49,697 nucleotides of DNA from Chloroflexi bacterium CFX6 (lineage in GTDB: Bacteria > Chloroflexota > Anaerolineae > Anaerolineales > Villigracilaceae). The position numbers and the translations under genes were made by a program. Under the pieces are notes generated by a model that saw only the letters and a list, made by a program, of their open reading frames with translations, was not told the origin of the DNA and did not search any database. The DNA lies in contig SZPG01000034.1 of assembly GCA_030263595.1 (NCBI GenBank), forward strand, positions 1 to 49,697. The letters are read 5' to 3'. The first letter of the stretch is position 1, and the number at the start of each line of letters is the position of its first letter. Positions 14,348 to 22,732 of the stretch are shown in pieces.

Positions 14348-16426
14348 GTGGATACACCCAAACAAAAATTCAAACGTTACGAGGTCATCGAGGAACTGGG
14401 CATCGGGGGAATGGCTACGGTCTACCGCGCCTACGACCCGCTGTTCGAGCGCGAGGTGGCGCTCAAAGTCCTCAAGCGCGAACTGCTCGAAGACCCGGAA
14501 CTGAAGGAACGCTTCGAACGCGAGACCAAGATCGTCGCCAAACTCGAACACGCCGCCATCGTCCCGGTCTACGACGTGGGCTTCGACAACGGTCAGTTGT
14601 TCTACGTCATGCGCTACATGACCGGCGGTTCGCTTTCCGAACGCATCAACGCGGGCAGCCTCGACCTCGAACAGGTCGCCTACATCCTCCTGCGCCTCGC
14701 CGACGCGCTCGATTACGCCCACCGCAAGGGCATCATCCATCGCGACCTCAAACCCGCCAACATCCTTTTCGACGAAGTGGGCAACGCGTTCATCTCCGAT
14801 TTCGGCATCGCCAAATTCGCGCAAGCCGCCACCCGCATTACCCACTCCGGCATCATCGGCACGCCGCGTTACATGAGTCCCGAACAGGCGCGCGGCGAAG
14901 AAATTGACGGCCGCAGCGACCTTTACTCGCTGGGCGTGCTGCTCTTCGAAATCCTGGGCGGCAAGGCGCCCTTCGAAGCCACCACGCCGCTGGCGCTCGC
15001 CTTCAAACACGCCACCGAACCCGCGCCGGACATCCTCAAGGTCAACCCCGACCTGCCGCCGGAACTGGGTCCCATCCTCAAAAAAGCCATGGAGAAGGAA
15101 CCCGGGGATCGCTACGAGACCTGCGCCGAATTCGCCAACGCGTTTCTCGAAGCCCTTCCCAGCGGCGCCGCCCCCAACGCCAAACTCATCACGCCCCTTC
15201 CGCCCCGCCCCCCGCACAGGCACGAGGCGCCCACTCAAGCCCCCTCGGTCCCCGAACCAGCCCAAAGGTCCAGAAAGAACGTTTGGATGATCGGGGGACT
15301 CGCCGCGCTCATCCTCATCACGTTTGGATTGTGGAGAACGTTCGGACCCAATTCCCCGATAAACGATTCAACCTCCACGCCGGAAACTGCCACCGCCACG
15401 AACATCCCTCCCTCCCCGACGCCTTCCCCCACTGCCTCCGCAACGATCACTCCCACAGAGACCCTCGCTCCATCCACGACTCCCATCGTCGAAGACGGCG
15501 GCGCGATCAACATCGCCCTCACCTCCAACAGGGAAATCTACCTGATGGACATGGACGGGAGGAACATCAAGCAACTGACCAAGACCGGCATCCCCAAATT
15601 CGACCTGCAATGGCTTCACGACGGGAACGAACTTTTGTATGGCGAGGGGAAATGTGTGTACAAAGTGAACGCGGAGGAAAGCCAGCCGCAGCCGGAAAGG
15701 ATCGCCTGTTTCACCGACGAACGCTTCGAGGGGTTCCGCGTCTCGCCGGACGGCAATCACGTCGCCATCAGTATCGAGCGGCGGCTGATCGTCCTTCCGT
15801 TCGACCTCGAACTGCTTGGGACAGCCAAATCGGCGTTCGAACTTCAACGCTCCGAAAAGGTTTGCGTCAACTATTCCGAGGTGGCGGTCAAGGGCGCGCA
15901 ATGGTCTGCGGACGGAAAGAGCCTGGCGATCCTGTACCAGAGCGCCATCGGTCAGCGGCTCGGCGAAACCGTCCGCATCATGGACGTGGACCTGGCGCGC
16001 TGCAAGGCGGTGGACCCGTTGGTGATTGATGAATTTCCCGGCGGACATTTCGTCCCCGAAGGGTATGGCGCCCTCCCCGTCCTGCCCTCCTATCATTGGG
16101 ACGGCAGGGAAAGATTTTTACTCAACACCTACATCCGCAACGGCGGGTACGGCGACCTGTACCTTTACGATATGGCTGCGGCTCGGGAGACCCATCTCAA
16201 CCCGGTGAACGGCGTTTGCTGTTATCGCAGCGCCACATTCAGCCCGGATGGGACGCGCATCCTGTTCGCCTTTCAGGATATCGGCAAAGGCTCCGGGAGC
16301 AGGACGGAGTTGTATTACATCCCGCTGGACGGCAGCCAGCCGGTCGTCCCCTTCCGCCTCCCGCTCGATATTTTCAAGGACATACGCGAAAACATCATGC
16401 TCGCCCTGCGCCCCGCCGGTCAATGA
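14348..16426 (+). CDS. Membrane Ser/Thr protein kinase with C-terminal beta-propeller
   Basis: Residues 1-275 are a Hanks-type kinase: Gly-loop GIGGMATVYRA, Lys40 in VALK, HRDLKPAN at 131-138, DFG at 151-153, and GTPRYMSPEQ. A Pro-rich linker, one membrane helix at about 312-331 and a Pro/Thr spacer (PPSPTPSPTASAT) lead to an outer domain at 375-690 with TolB/WD40-like repeats (LTSNREIYLMDMDGRN, RVSPDGNHVAIS, FSPDGTRILFAF). The design is a receptor kinase with an extracellular propeller. The start is GTG at 14348. TATACT upstream at about 14321 could be a -10 box. No PASTA repeats are present. Confidence 0.92.
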   Translation: MDTPKQKFKRYEVIEELGIGGMATVYRAYDPLFEREVALKVLKRELLEDPELKERFERETKIVAKLEHAAIVPVYDVGFDNGQLFYVMRYMTGGSLSERINAGSLDLEQVAYILLRLADALDYAHRKGIIHRDLKPANILFDEVGNAFISDFGIAKFAQAATRITHSGIIGTPRYMSPEQARGEEIDGRSDLYSLGVLLFEILGGKAPFEATTPLALAFKHATEPAPDILKVNPDLPPELGPILKKAMEKEPGDRYETCAEFANAFLEALPSGAAPNAKLITPLPPRPPHRHEAPTQAPSVPEPAQRSRKNVWMIGGLAALILITFGLWRTFGPNSPINDSTSTPETATATNIPPSPTPSPTASATITPTETLAPSTTPIVEDGGAINIALTSNREIYLMDMDGRNIKQLTKTGIPKFDLQWLHDGNELLYGEGKCVYKVNAEESQPQPERIACFTDERFEGFRVSPDGNHVAISIERRLIVLPFDLELLGTAKSAFELQRSEKVCVNYSEVAVKGAQWSADGKSLAILYQSAIGQRLGETVRIMDVDLARCKAVDPLVIDEFPGGHFVPEGYGALPVLPSYHWDGRERFLLNTYIRNGGYGDLYLYDMAAARETHLNPVNGVCCYRSATFSPDGTRILFAFQDIGKGSGSRTELYYIPLDGSQPVVPFRLPLDIFKDIRENIMLALRPAGQ

Positions 16427-16443
16427 TGGAAGCCCGCCTGCTC

Positions 16444-16476
16444 GAAACACCGCCCTCCCGGCGGTGTTTTTGTTTG
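16444..16476 (+). terminator. Rho-independent terminator after the receptor kinase
   Basis: AACACCGCC and GGCGGTGTT form a stem around CTCCC, followed by TTTGTTTG, within 20 bases of the kinase stop. Confidence 0.85.
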
Positions 16477-16687
16477 TAGCGCAGGATGTTTCCCGGTTCG
16501 CCGGTTCAGACGCCGGATCGCGGGGCGGCACAAAAAATGCCGTAACCGCGCGTAGTTGGCGTTCTCTAACGCCAATGGGCGCCGCCGGTTCAATTGTTGG
16601 TTCGCAAACGTCGTCGCCATGGATAGCCCTTCGAGAAGCGTTGATTGTATAATTTCCCAATCGAAAGATTCACAAGGAGTATCTGCC

Positions 16688-17671
16688 ATGCAATACATAA
16701 ACATCGGAAAGACCGGAATGAAGGTCTCGCGTCTGTGCCTGGGCATGATGAGTTATGGATCCAAATCCTGGCGCGAGTGGGTGTTACCGGAAGAGGACGC
16801 CAAACCCTTCGTCAAGCGCGCCCTCGACGCGGGAATCAACTTTTTCGACACGGCGGACGTTTATTCCCTCGGCGAAAGCGAACGCATCACGGGCAGGCTG
16901 CTCAGGGAGTTCGGCGTGAAGCGTGAAAATGTGGTCCTCGCCACCAAAGTACACGGTCAGATGAGCGAAGACGTCAACGACAGGGGACTCTCGCGCAAGC
17001 ACATCCTGGACTCGATTGACAGATCCCTGCAACGCCTGGGAATGGATTACGTGGACCTGTATCAGATCCATCGCTGGGATCCGAACGTCCCCATCGAAGA
17101 AACGATGGAGGCGTTGAACGACGTGGTCCGCGCGGGCAAAGCGCGTTACATCGGCGCGTCGTCCATGTTCGCGTGGCAATTTTCCAAGGCGCAGCACACA
17201 GCCCAAAGTCACGGCTGGACGCGTTTCGTCTCGATGCAGAACCACTACAACCTGATCTATCGCGAAGAGGAACGCGAGATGATCCCGTTGTGTCTCGACC
17301 AGGGCGTGGGGCTGGTCCCGTGGAGTCCGATGGCGCGCGGTTTCTTTGCGAAAAATCGCACGCGCGGCGGAGGCGGGGAAACGGCGCGGGCGAAAAGCGA
17401 TCCCTTTGCGAATCAGTTGTATTTCCGCGAGGAGGATTTTGTCGTCGCCGAACGCGCGAATGAAATCGCCGAGGCGCGCGGCGCCAGCGGTTCGCAGATC
17501 GCGCTGGCGTGGCTGTTGAACAAACCGCACGTCACCTCCCCCATCATCGGCGCGACCAAAATGGATCACCTCGAACAGGCGGTCGCCGCGCTCGAGATCC
17601 AACTCTCGGAGGACGAGGTCAAGCAGCTCGAGGAGCCGTACAAGCCCCATCCCATCCGCGGTCATTCGTAA
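16688..17671 (+). CDS. Aldo/keto reductase
   Basis: This 327-residue NADPH-dependent oxidoreductase of the AKR superfamily has GMKVSRLCLGMMSYG at the start and NFFDTADVYSLGESE carrying the catalytic Asp and Tyr. LATKVHGQM contains the Lys, and YVDLYQIHRWDP the His. It resembles the YajO/Tas-like group acting on sugar-derived aldehydes or ketones; the substrate is unknown. CACAAGGAG precedes the ATG at 16688. The earlier in-frame start at 16556 lies in a low-complexity region and lacks a ribosome site. Confidence 0.92.
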   Translation: MQYINIGKTGMKVSRLCLGMMSYGSKSWREWVLPEEDAKPFVKRALDAGINFFDTADVYSLGESERITGRLLREFGVKRENVVLATKVHGQMSEDVNDRGLSRKHILDSIDRSLQRLGMDYVDLYQIHRWDPNVPIEETMEALNDVVRAGKARYIGASSMFAWQFSKAQHTAQSHGWTRFVSMQNHYNLIYREEEREMIPLCLDQGVGLVPWSPMARGFFAKNRTRGGGGETARAKSDPFANQLYFREEDFVVAERANEIAEARGASGSQIALAWLLNKPHVTSPIIGATKMDHLEQAVAALEIQLSEDEVKQLEEPYKPHPIRGHS

Positions 17672-17746
17672 CGCGGCATTCACGTCGCAACCCGGAAGAC
17701 ATGATTGTCGCAACCCGGGCGACATGAATGTCGCGTTACGGCATTA
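17672..17746 (+). repeat. Short repeated motif downstream of the aldo/keto reductase
   Basis: Three near-copies of GACATGA-TGTCGCAACCCGG-like units occur in 75 bases, with ACGCGGCATT…GTCGCGTTACGGCATT at the ends. A related GTAACGCGACTTTCAAGTCGC segment follows the gene ending at 36579. The units make small hairpins, but no T run follows. Their role is unknown. Confidence 0.5.
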
Positions 17747-17819
17747 ACTTTCTCCCGCTTTGTCCGTCTTTTCATTGGTACAATATCAGGGCAATACACC
17801 ACAACAAACGGAGTTGACC

Positions 17820-18854
17820 TTGGCTGAGACCTTCAAGATCGTGATTCCCATGGCGGGCTGGGGGACGCGCATGCGTCCGCACACGTTCAGCAAGCCCAAG
17901 CCGCTCGTCAGTGTGGCGGGCAAGACCACACTCGAACACCTGCTGGATATGTTCAAGACCATGCCGGACCCCGAAAACCTGGAATACGTCTTCATCATCA
18001 GTCCGTTTCTCGGCGAAATCCAAATCCCCGCCTTCATCGAGGAGAAATATCCGGGCATGAAGGCGCATTACGTCGTCCAGCACGAGATGAAGGGACAATC
18101 CCACGCCCTGTGGCTGGCGCGCGAACACCTGCACGGACCGATGCAAATGGTCTTCTCGGACACGCTGATCGAAACGGACTTCTCGTTTCTCGCGCACGAG
18201 ACGGCGGATTCGGTGGCCTGGGTCATGCCCGTCCCCGACCCGCGCCGCTTCGGCGTGGCGGAGGTCGGCGGGGACGGCTTTGTCAAACGCTTCATCGAGA
18301 AGCCGAAGACCCTGGAAAACAACCTCGTCATCGCGGGCTGTTATTATTTCAGGGAGGGACAGGACCTGGTCGCCGCCATCGAGGAACAGATGAAACGCAA
18401 CATGACCCTGAAGGACGAATATTTCCTCGCCGACGCCATGACAATAATGATCGAACTCGGGACGAAGATCCGCGTGCACGAGATCAGCACCTGGCTCGAC
18501 ACAGGCACCATCGAGGCGACGTTGGAGACGAACAGAATCCTGCTCGAACGCGGCGCGGCAAACATCACGGAGGACGAGATGCGTGACGGCGTGATCATCA
18601 CTGCGCCCTCCTTCGTTCACCCCAGCGCGGAGATCAGGGAGGCGATCATCGGACCCCACGCCTCCATCGGAGCCAATTGCAGGATCAGCCAGGCGGTCAT
18701 CCAGGAAAGCATCATCGAGGAAGGCGCGGAAATCAAACGCACGGCATTGACCGACTCCCTGATCGGGCGCAACTGTTACGTGGAGGGACAACCGAACAGG
18801 GAGGCGCCCATGTCCCTGAACATCGGCGACGAGAGTTCGGTGGTGTCGAAATGA
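17820..18854 (+). CDS. Sugar-1-phosphate nucleotidyltransferase
   Basis: This 344-residue enzyme has the nucleotidyltransferase signature IPMAGWGTRMRPHTFSKPKP (G-x-G-T-R then K-P-K) and the later acidic metal-binding positions in VFSDTLIE. C-terminal hexapeptide repeats (HPSAEIREAIIGPHASIGAN) form a left-handed beta helix, as in glucose-1-phosphate thymidylyl- or uridylyltransferases. I place the start at TTG 17820, with CGGAG upstream, because TACAAT at about 17779 looks like a -10 box and would be inside the longer reading. It probably makes a nucleotide sugar for envelope polymers. Confidence 0.88.
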   Translation: MAETFKIVIPMAGWGTRMRPHTFSKPKPLVSVAGKTTLEHLLDMFKTMPDPENLEYVFIISPFLGEIQIPAFIEEKYPGMKAHYVVQHEMKGQSHALWLAREHLHGPMQMVFSDTLIETDFSFLAHETADSVAWVMPVPDPRRFGVAEVGGDGFVKRFIEKPKTLENNLVIAGCYYFREGQDLVAAIEEQMKRNMTLKDEYFLADAMTIMIELGTKIRVHEISTWLDTGTIEATLETNRILLERGAANITEDEMRDGVIITAPSFVHPSAEIREAIIGPHASIGANCRISQAVIQESIIEEGAEIKRTALTDSLIGRNCYVEGQPNREAPMSLNIGDESSVVSK

Positions 18855-19063
18855 TGAACGCCGTCGAATGTCGTTCCGACACCACCTTCGCGGAGCGTCC
18901 GCTTTCCCTCACCTGGCAGGGATGCAAATACGAGATCGCGGAGATCATCGCGCGCTGGCGCGGTCCCGCCGAAAGGGGCTTCCGCGTGAAGACGACGGAT
19001 GGATACGCTTTTGAACTGACCTATCGGGAAATTCCCGATGAATGGCACGTACAACCGATCTAA
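18851..19063 (+). CDS. Small conserved protein (DUF6504-like)
   Basis: This 70-residue protein has 'PLSLTWQGCKYEIAEIIARW', then FRVKTTDGYAFELTYREIPDEW. It is a small beta-rich protein similar in outline to the DUF6504 group, function unknown. Its ATG overlaps the stop of the nucleotidyltransferase (ATGATG), so it is translationally coupled. It is followed by a dispersed repeat and then an aminotransferase. Confidence 0.65.
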   Translation: MMNAVECRSDTTFAERPLSLTWQGCKYEIAEIIARWRGPAERGFRVKTTDGYAFELTYREIPDEWHVQPI

Positions 19064-19064
19064 T

Positions 19065-19146
19065 GTCATTGCGATGAGTGATGTTGCTGGTTGAGTAGAG
19101 CGGCGCTCTCCCGCTCGTATCGAAACCAGCACCCGCTCACAATGAC
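19065..19146. repeat. Dispersed repeat related to the GTCATTGCGAG family
   Basis: It begins GTCATTGCGATGAG and ends CTCACAATGAC, with CTGGTTGAGTAGAG and TATCGAAACCAG as inner inverted parts. It fills the gap between two genes on the plus strand. Confidence 0.65.
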
Positions 19147-19164
19147 ACACTCAATGGAGGCGCA

Positions 19165-20343
19165 ATGCAGGAAGTGACCAACGTAAGCAGGCTTTCAAAG
19201 CGCGTGGCGGGACTCAAGCCCTCGGGCATCCGCAAATTCTTCGACATCGCCGCGACCATGAAGGACGTCATCTCGCTCGGCATCGGCGAACCGGACTTCA
19301 CCACGCCGAAACCGATCCTCGAAGCGGGCATCCAATCCCTGCAAAAGGGCGAAACGCATTACACGTCCAACTGGGGCAAGATGGAACTGCGCCAGGGGAT
19401 CTCAGACAACCTGACGAGGCTGTATAACGTGAAGTACGACCCGGCGAACGAGATCATCGCGACCGTCGGCGTATCGGAGGCGTTGTACCTCACGTTCACC
19501 GCCATCCTCGACCCCGGCGACGAGGTTATCATCCCAACGCCGTGCTTCGTCTCCTACCAGGCGGAGGTCATCATGGCGGGCGGCGTCCCCGTCGAAGTGG
19601 TGGCGCGCGAGGAAAACAACTTCATGGTTGACCCGGACGACATTCGCAGAGCCATCACGCCGCGCACGAGGTGCATCTTCATCGGGTATCCGTCAAATCC
19701 CACCGGCGCGGTCGCCACGCGCGAAGTCCTGTTCGAGATCGGGAAGATCGCCGAGGAATACGACCTGCTCGTCGTCTCCGACGAGATCTACGACCGGCTG
19801 GTCTACGATTTCGAACACGTCTGTTTCCCCTCCCTCGATGAAAGTCTCAAACATCGCACGCTTCTACTCGGCGGCTTCTCGAAGGATTACGCCATGACCG
19901 GCTGGCGCATCGGCTATGCCTGCGGTCCCGCCGACATCATCCAGGGACTCGTGCGTATCCATCAATACACCATCATGTCCGCGCCGACCACCGCGCAGGA
20001 CGCCGCCATCGAGGCGCTCAAAACCGGGGAACCTCACGTACAGGAGATGCTGGCGGAATACAACCGCCGCCGCAAACTCCTCGTCGCGGGACTCAACCGC
20101 CTCGGCTTGCGGACCTTCGAGCCGCGCGGCGCGTTCTATGCCTTTCCCAACATCCAAGCCTCCGGCATGGACGACGAGACCTTCGCCGAAAAATTATTGC
20201 GCGAAGAACACGTCGCCGTTGTGCCGGGCAACGCCTTCGGTCCCGGCGGCGACGGGTTCGCGCGCATGTGTTACGCAACGGCTTACGAAAAGATCGAGGA
20301 GGCGCTGCATCGGATGGAGAAGTTTATGACGCGGTACGGGTAG
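19165..20343 (+). CDS. Class I/II aminotransferase (aspartate aminotransferase family)
   Basis: This 392-residue fold-type I PLP enzyme has ISLGIGEPDFTTPKPI, THYTSNWGKMELRQ, NPTGAVATREVL (Asn-Pro), SDEIYDRLVYD, and the Schiff-base Lys240 in GGFSKDYAMTGWRIGYACG. This matches the aspartate/aromatic aminotransferase Igamma group. It probably transfers the amino group of aspartate or an aromatic amino acid to 2-oxoglutarate. AATGGAGG precedes the ATG. The tail ends just before a purine-rich repeat tract. Confidence 0.92.
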   Translation: MQEVTNVSRLSKRVAGLKPSGIRKFFDIAATMKDVISLGIGEPDFTTPKPILEAGIQSLQKGETHYTSNWGKMELRQGISDNLTRLYNVKYDPANEIIATVGVSEALYLTFTAILDPGDEVIIPTPCFVSYQAEVIMAGGVPVEVVAREENNFMVDPDDIRRAITPRTRCIFIGYPSNPTGAVATREVLFEIGKIAEEYDLLVVSDEIYDRLVYDFEHVCFPSLDESLKHRTLLLGGFSKDYAMTGWRIGYACGPADIIQGLVRIHQYTIMSAPTTAQDAAIEALKTGEPHVQEMLAEYNRRRKLLVAGLNRLGLRTFEPRGAFYAFPNIQASGMDDETFAEKLLREEHVAVVPGNAFGPGGDGFARMCYATAYEKIEEALHRMEKFMTRYG

Positions 20344-20344
20344 G

Positions 20345-20477
20345 GGTGGGAAGGGAGAAGGGAGAGGGGAGAAGTAAAAAGGGAGAAGGGAGAAGTAAAA
20401 AGGGAGAAGTAAAAAGTGAGAAGTGGAAAGTGGGGAGTGGAAAGTGGGGAGTGGAAAGTGGGGAGTGGAAAGTGGGC
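20345..20477 (+). repeat. Polypurine tandem repeat (GGAAAGTGG-type units)
   Basis: About 130 bases consist almost only of A and G with regular T: first AAGGGAGAAGGGAGAAGTAAA units, then GGAAAGTGGGGAGT repeated about four times. It lies between convergent genes. The same heptamer family, in opposite orientation on the plus strand, is at 38619-38780. Confidence 0.9.
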
Positions 20478-20500
20478 GGCTGTGAGGCTCGCCCGCTTTT

Positions 20501-22183
20501 TTATTCCTCGTTTTCGCATTTACATTCGAGGCGGTAGATGTTCGTTTCTTCGTCTCGATAGACCAACTCAACCAAGACGTAAGGATTGTCGTATTCGATC
20601 GCGTCCGCCGTGGCAATATATCGGATGCGATAGGCATCCCATAGCGTCGCATACTCGCCCCTATTGATCGCCCGGTTGAGACCCTTTTCCTTTTCCGCCA
20701 CGCTGGAAGGCGTACGGGCGACGTAACCGAAAGCCATCGGTTTGCGATGCGCGGTTTGATAATACAGTTGCAGGTACTTCGTCGGCGCGGCAAGGTCGAG
20801 GACGCCTCCATCGTCCGGGAGGTCAGCCAGAGCCGTGACGTAATTCGGGACTCCCATCGGCGTGGCTGGCAGGACGCCGGGCAGGTATTCGATGACGAGC
20901 AACGCGACGAGGAGGAAAGCGAATAGCCGCCCGCGCGCCGTTCTCATCAGGAGGGCGATCGCCATCGCGCACAACACGGAGGCGGACAGCGTCACCATCA
21001 CGACCATTCTGACTGGCACACCCGACAATTTCATAAAGGGGAGAATCGTTTCCAACAGCGTGTAGGGCATCAGCGATTCGTACACGATCCTCCCGTTGAT
21101 CCGCAGCGCCGGTCCCAGCGCCAGGAGGAAAAAGAAGACCGCCAGAAAGTACCATAGATTGATCCCGCCGATGCCCGTGTCCTTTACATCCCGCCGTTTT
21201 ACCCACAGATAAGCGAGCAATGCAAGAACGGCGTATCCCAGATGCACGCTTGTCTCGCTGACGCCCAGAGGCAGTTTCGACCAATAGCCTTCCGTGAGGC
21301 GACCGAATCGCCAGGTCTCGCCTGGAACGAAGAGCGCGAACAGATCGAGCGAAAAACTCACGGGGTTGTGCGCGTCGAGGAGGGGATCGGTCCGCAGGAG
21401 ATACATCAAAGGGAGGATGATCGGGCCGGTCAAAAGCAGGGACATCAGGACGAATATAGCCAGCGGGGAGCGATATTCGCGGTCGAGGAGAAAGCGAAAG
21501 TCCCTTTGCGCGACCATGCGCCACAACACGACGAGGATTCCGATCAGGAAACAGTAAAGGAAGTAGTAATAGTCGCAGAGCAGGACCAGCCACAAGGTCA
21601 GGGCTGAAGCGATTCCCATCCATACAGTGGGACGCGTGATCAGGACGTACCAGCACAACACGAAGAGCGGAATCCACTCCATCGAGATCAGGTTCAGATG
21701 CCCGTAATAATGCGCGAAGTGATAACTGGAGAAGGTGAAGACGTATCCCGCGAGCAGGCTTCCCCAAAAGGATCGGGTTAGATAATAAGCCAGCCAGTAC
21801 GCCGTCACGCCGCTCATCACGAACGAGAACAGGACGATCGTGTTGTGCGCCTGCGCGAGCGACATGAACCTGAGCCATGGAACCGCGAGCAATCCGTTGA
21901 AGGGATTGAGCGTTTGCCCAAGCAGCGTGACGCCGAAGGGCAGGTGCAACATATCCGTATGCCAGATGGATGGATGAACGGACGGCTGGGAGATTGCCGT
22001 GTTGACCCACCAAAGGTTCCACACGTTCATAAAGCCGTCGCCGTCGTCCGTGAAAAAGCGGGCGGAAAATTCGCGGATCAGGGGCCAGGTCAACAGGCAG
22101 AACGAGAGAAAATAGAACAAAGCCGGGAGCAGACCGTGTTCGACGAGGTTGACGACCCATGCCTTGCTGGCGTTCCGTTTCAT
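20501..22183 (-). CDS. Multi-pass membrane protein, GT-C glycosyltransferase-like
   Basis: This 560-residue protein has about 11-13 hydrophobic helices. After the first helix is a 'FFTDDGDGFMNVWNLWWV' loop with the acidic residues expected in GT-C type polyprenol-linked glycosyltransferases or YfhO-like proteins. A C-terminal soluble domain of about 130 residues starts near 'GVLDLAAPTKYLQLYYQT'. It probably transfers a sugar in the membrane; the donor and acceptor are unknown. The start is ATG with upstream AATTG only; the first Met is in a basic, typical N-terminus. It is convergent with the aminotransferase. Confidence 0.75.
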   Translation of the reverse strand: MKRNASKAWVVNLVEHGLLPALFYFLSFCLLTWPLIREFSARFFTDDGDGFMNVWNLWWVNTAISQPSVHPSIWHTDMLHLPFGVTLLGQTLNPFNGLLAVPWLRFMSLAQAHNTIVLFSFVMSGVTAYWLAYYLTRSFWGSLLAGYVFTFSSYHFAHYYGHLNLISMEWIPLFVLCWYVLITRPTVWMGIASALTLWLVLLCDYYYFLYCFLIGILVVLWRMVAQRDFRFLLDREYRSPLAIFVLMSLLLTGPIILPLMYLLRTDPLLDAHNPVSFSLDLFALFVPGETWRFGRLTEGYWSKLPLGVSETSVHLGYAVLALLAYLWVKRRDVKDTGIGGINLWYFLAVFFFLLALGPALRINGRIVYESLMPYTLLETILPFMKLSGVPVRMVVMVTLSASVLCAMAIALLMRTARGRLFAFLLVALLVIEYLPGVLPATPMGVPNYVTALADLPDDGGVLDLAAPTKYLQLYYQTAHRKPMAFGYVARTPSSVAEKEKGLNRAINRGEYATLWDAYRIRYIATADAIEYDNPYVLVELVYRDEETNIYRLECKCENEE

Positions 22184-22222
22184 TGACGCAATTATACAGT
22201 CCTGCGGCGATGGGATGAATCA

Positions 22223-22254
22223 AAAAATCCCCGGAACTTTCATTCCGGGGATTT
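22223..22254 (-). terminator. Rho-independent terminator of the cold-shock gene
   Basis: On the minus strand ATCCCCGGAA and TTCCGGGGAT form a 10-bp stem with a 6-base loop followed by six T residues. Confidence 0.9.
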
Positions 22255-22271
22255 CGTCAGATGGCGGTCAA

Positions 22272-22484
22272 TCAGCCGACGACGACAACGTCTGCGGCTT
22301 GAAGTCCCTTGGGTCCCTGTTCGACGTTGAACTCGACCCTCTGTCCCTCCTGCAGGTTCTTGAAACCTTCGCCCTGGATCGCGGAGAAGTGGACGAAGAC
22401 ATCGGGTCCGCCTTCACGTTCGATGAAGCCGTAGCCCTTCGTTCCGTTGAACCATTTGACTGTACCGTTGATACGTTCCGACAT
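22272..22484 (-). CDS. cspA: Cold-shock protein (CspA family)
   Basis: This 70-residue OB-fold RNA chaperone shows the RNP1 motif KGYGFIE and the RNP2 motif DVFVHFSAI. It binds single-stranded RNA and melts structure at low temperature. A ribosome site GGAGGC precedes the ATG. A strong hairpin lies in its leader and a terminator follows, so it is a one-gene unit. The start is the only plausible one. Confidence 0.95.
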   Translation of the reverse strand: MSERINGTVKWFNGTKGYGFIEREGGPDVFVHFSAIQGEGFKNLQEGQRVEFNVEQGPKGLQAADVVVVG

Positions 22485-22568
22485 TTTTGCCTCCTTGGCA
22501 AGAAAAAAATTTGGAGGGTACTCAATGGGTGTTGCATCGGAGCCGCCTCAACGGCGGTAAAACAAAAT

Positions 22569-22593
22569 CGGCTCACGGATGAACCGTGAGCCG
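22569..22593 (-). promoter_or_regulatory. Hairpin in the leader of the cold-shock gene
   Basis: CGGCTCACGG and CCGTGAGCCG form a perfect 10-bp stem with a 5-base loop, 85 bases before the cspA start. Long structured leaders control csp translation in other bacteria. It may be a leader structure or an upstream terminator; no long T run follows. Confidence 0.5.
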
Positions 22594-22732
22594 ACCTGGT
22601 ACTTCCAAAGCAAACTACTGGTATCCTACGCCCGCAAGGATAACATGAGGAGGGCGACGCGTCAATGAAATTATTAGACAACGAAATTATGAAAATCGTC
22701 AATCCAAAACCGCCCCTTCCCCTGTCCGCTTC

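Noticed and set aside
14348-16426. PASTA-domain PknB kinase
   Set aside because: The outer domain has TolB/WD40-like repeats and no PASTA units; no cell-division genes are adjacent.
20345-20477. CRISPR-like repeat
   Set aside because: Units are contiguous, without unique spacers.
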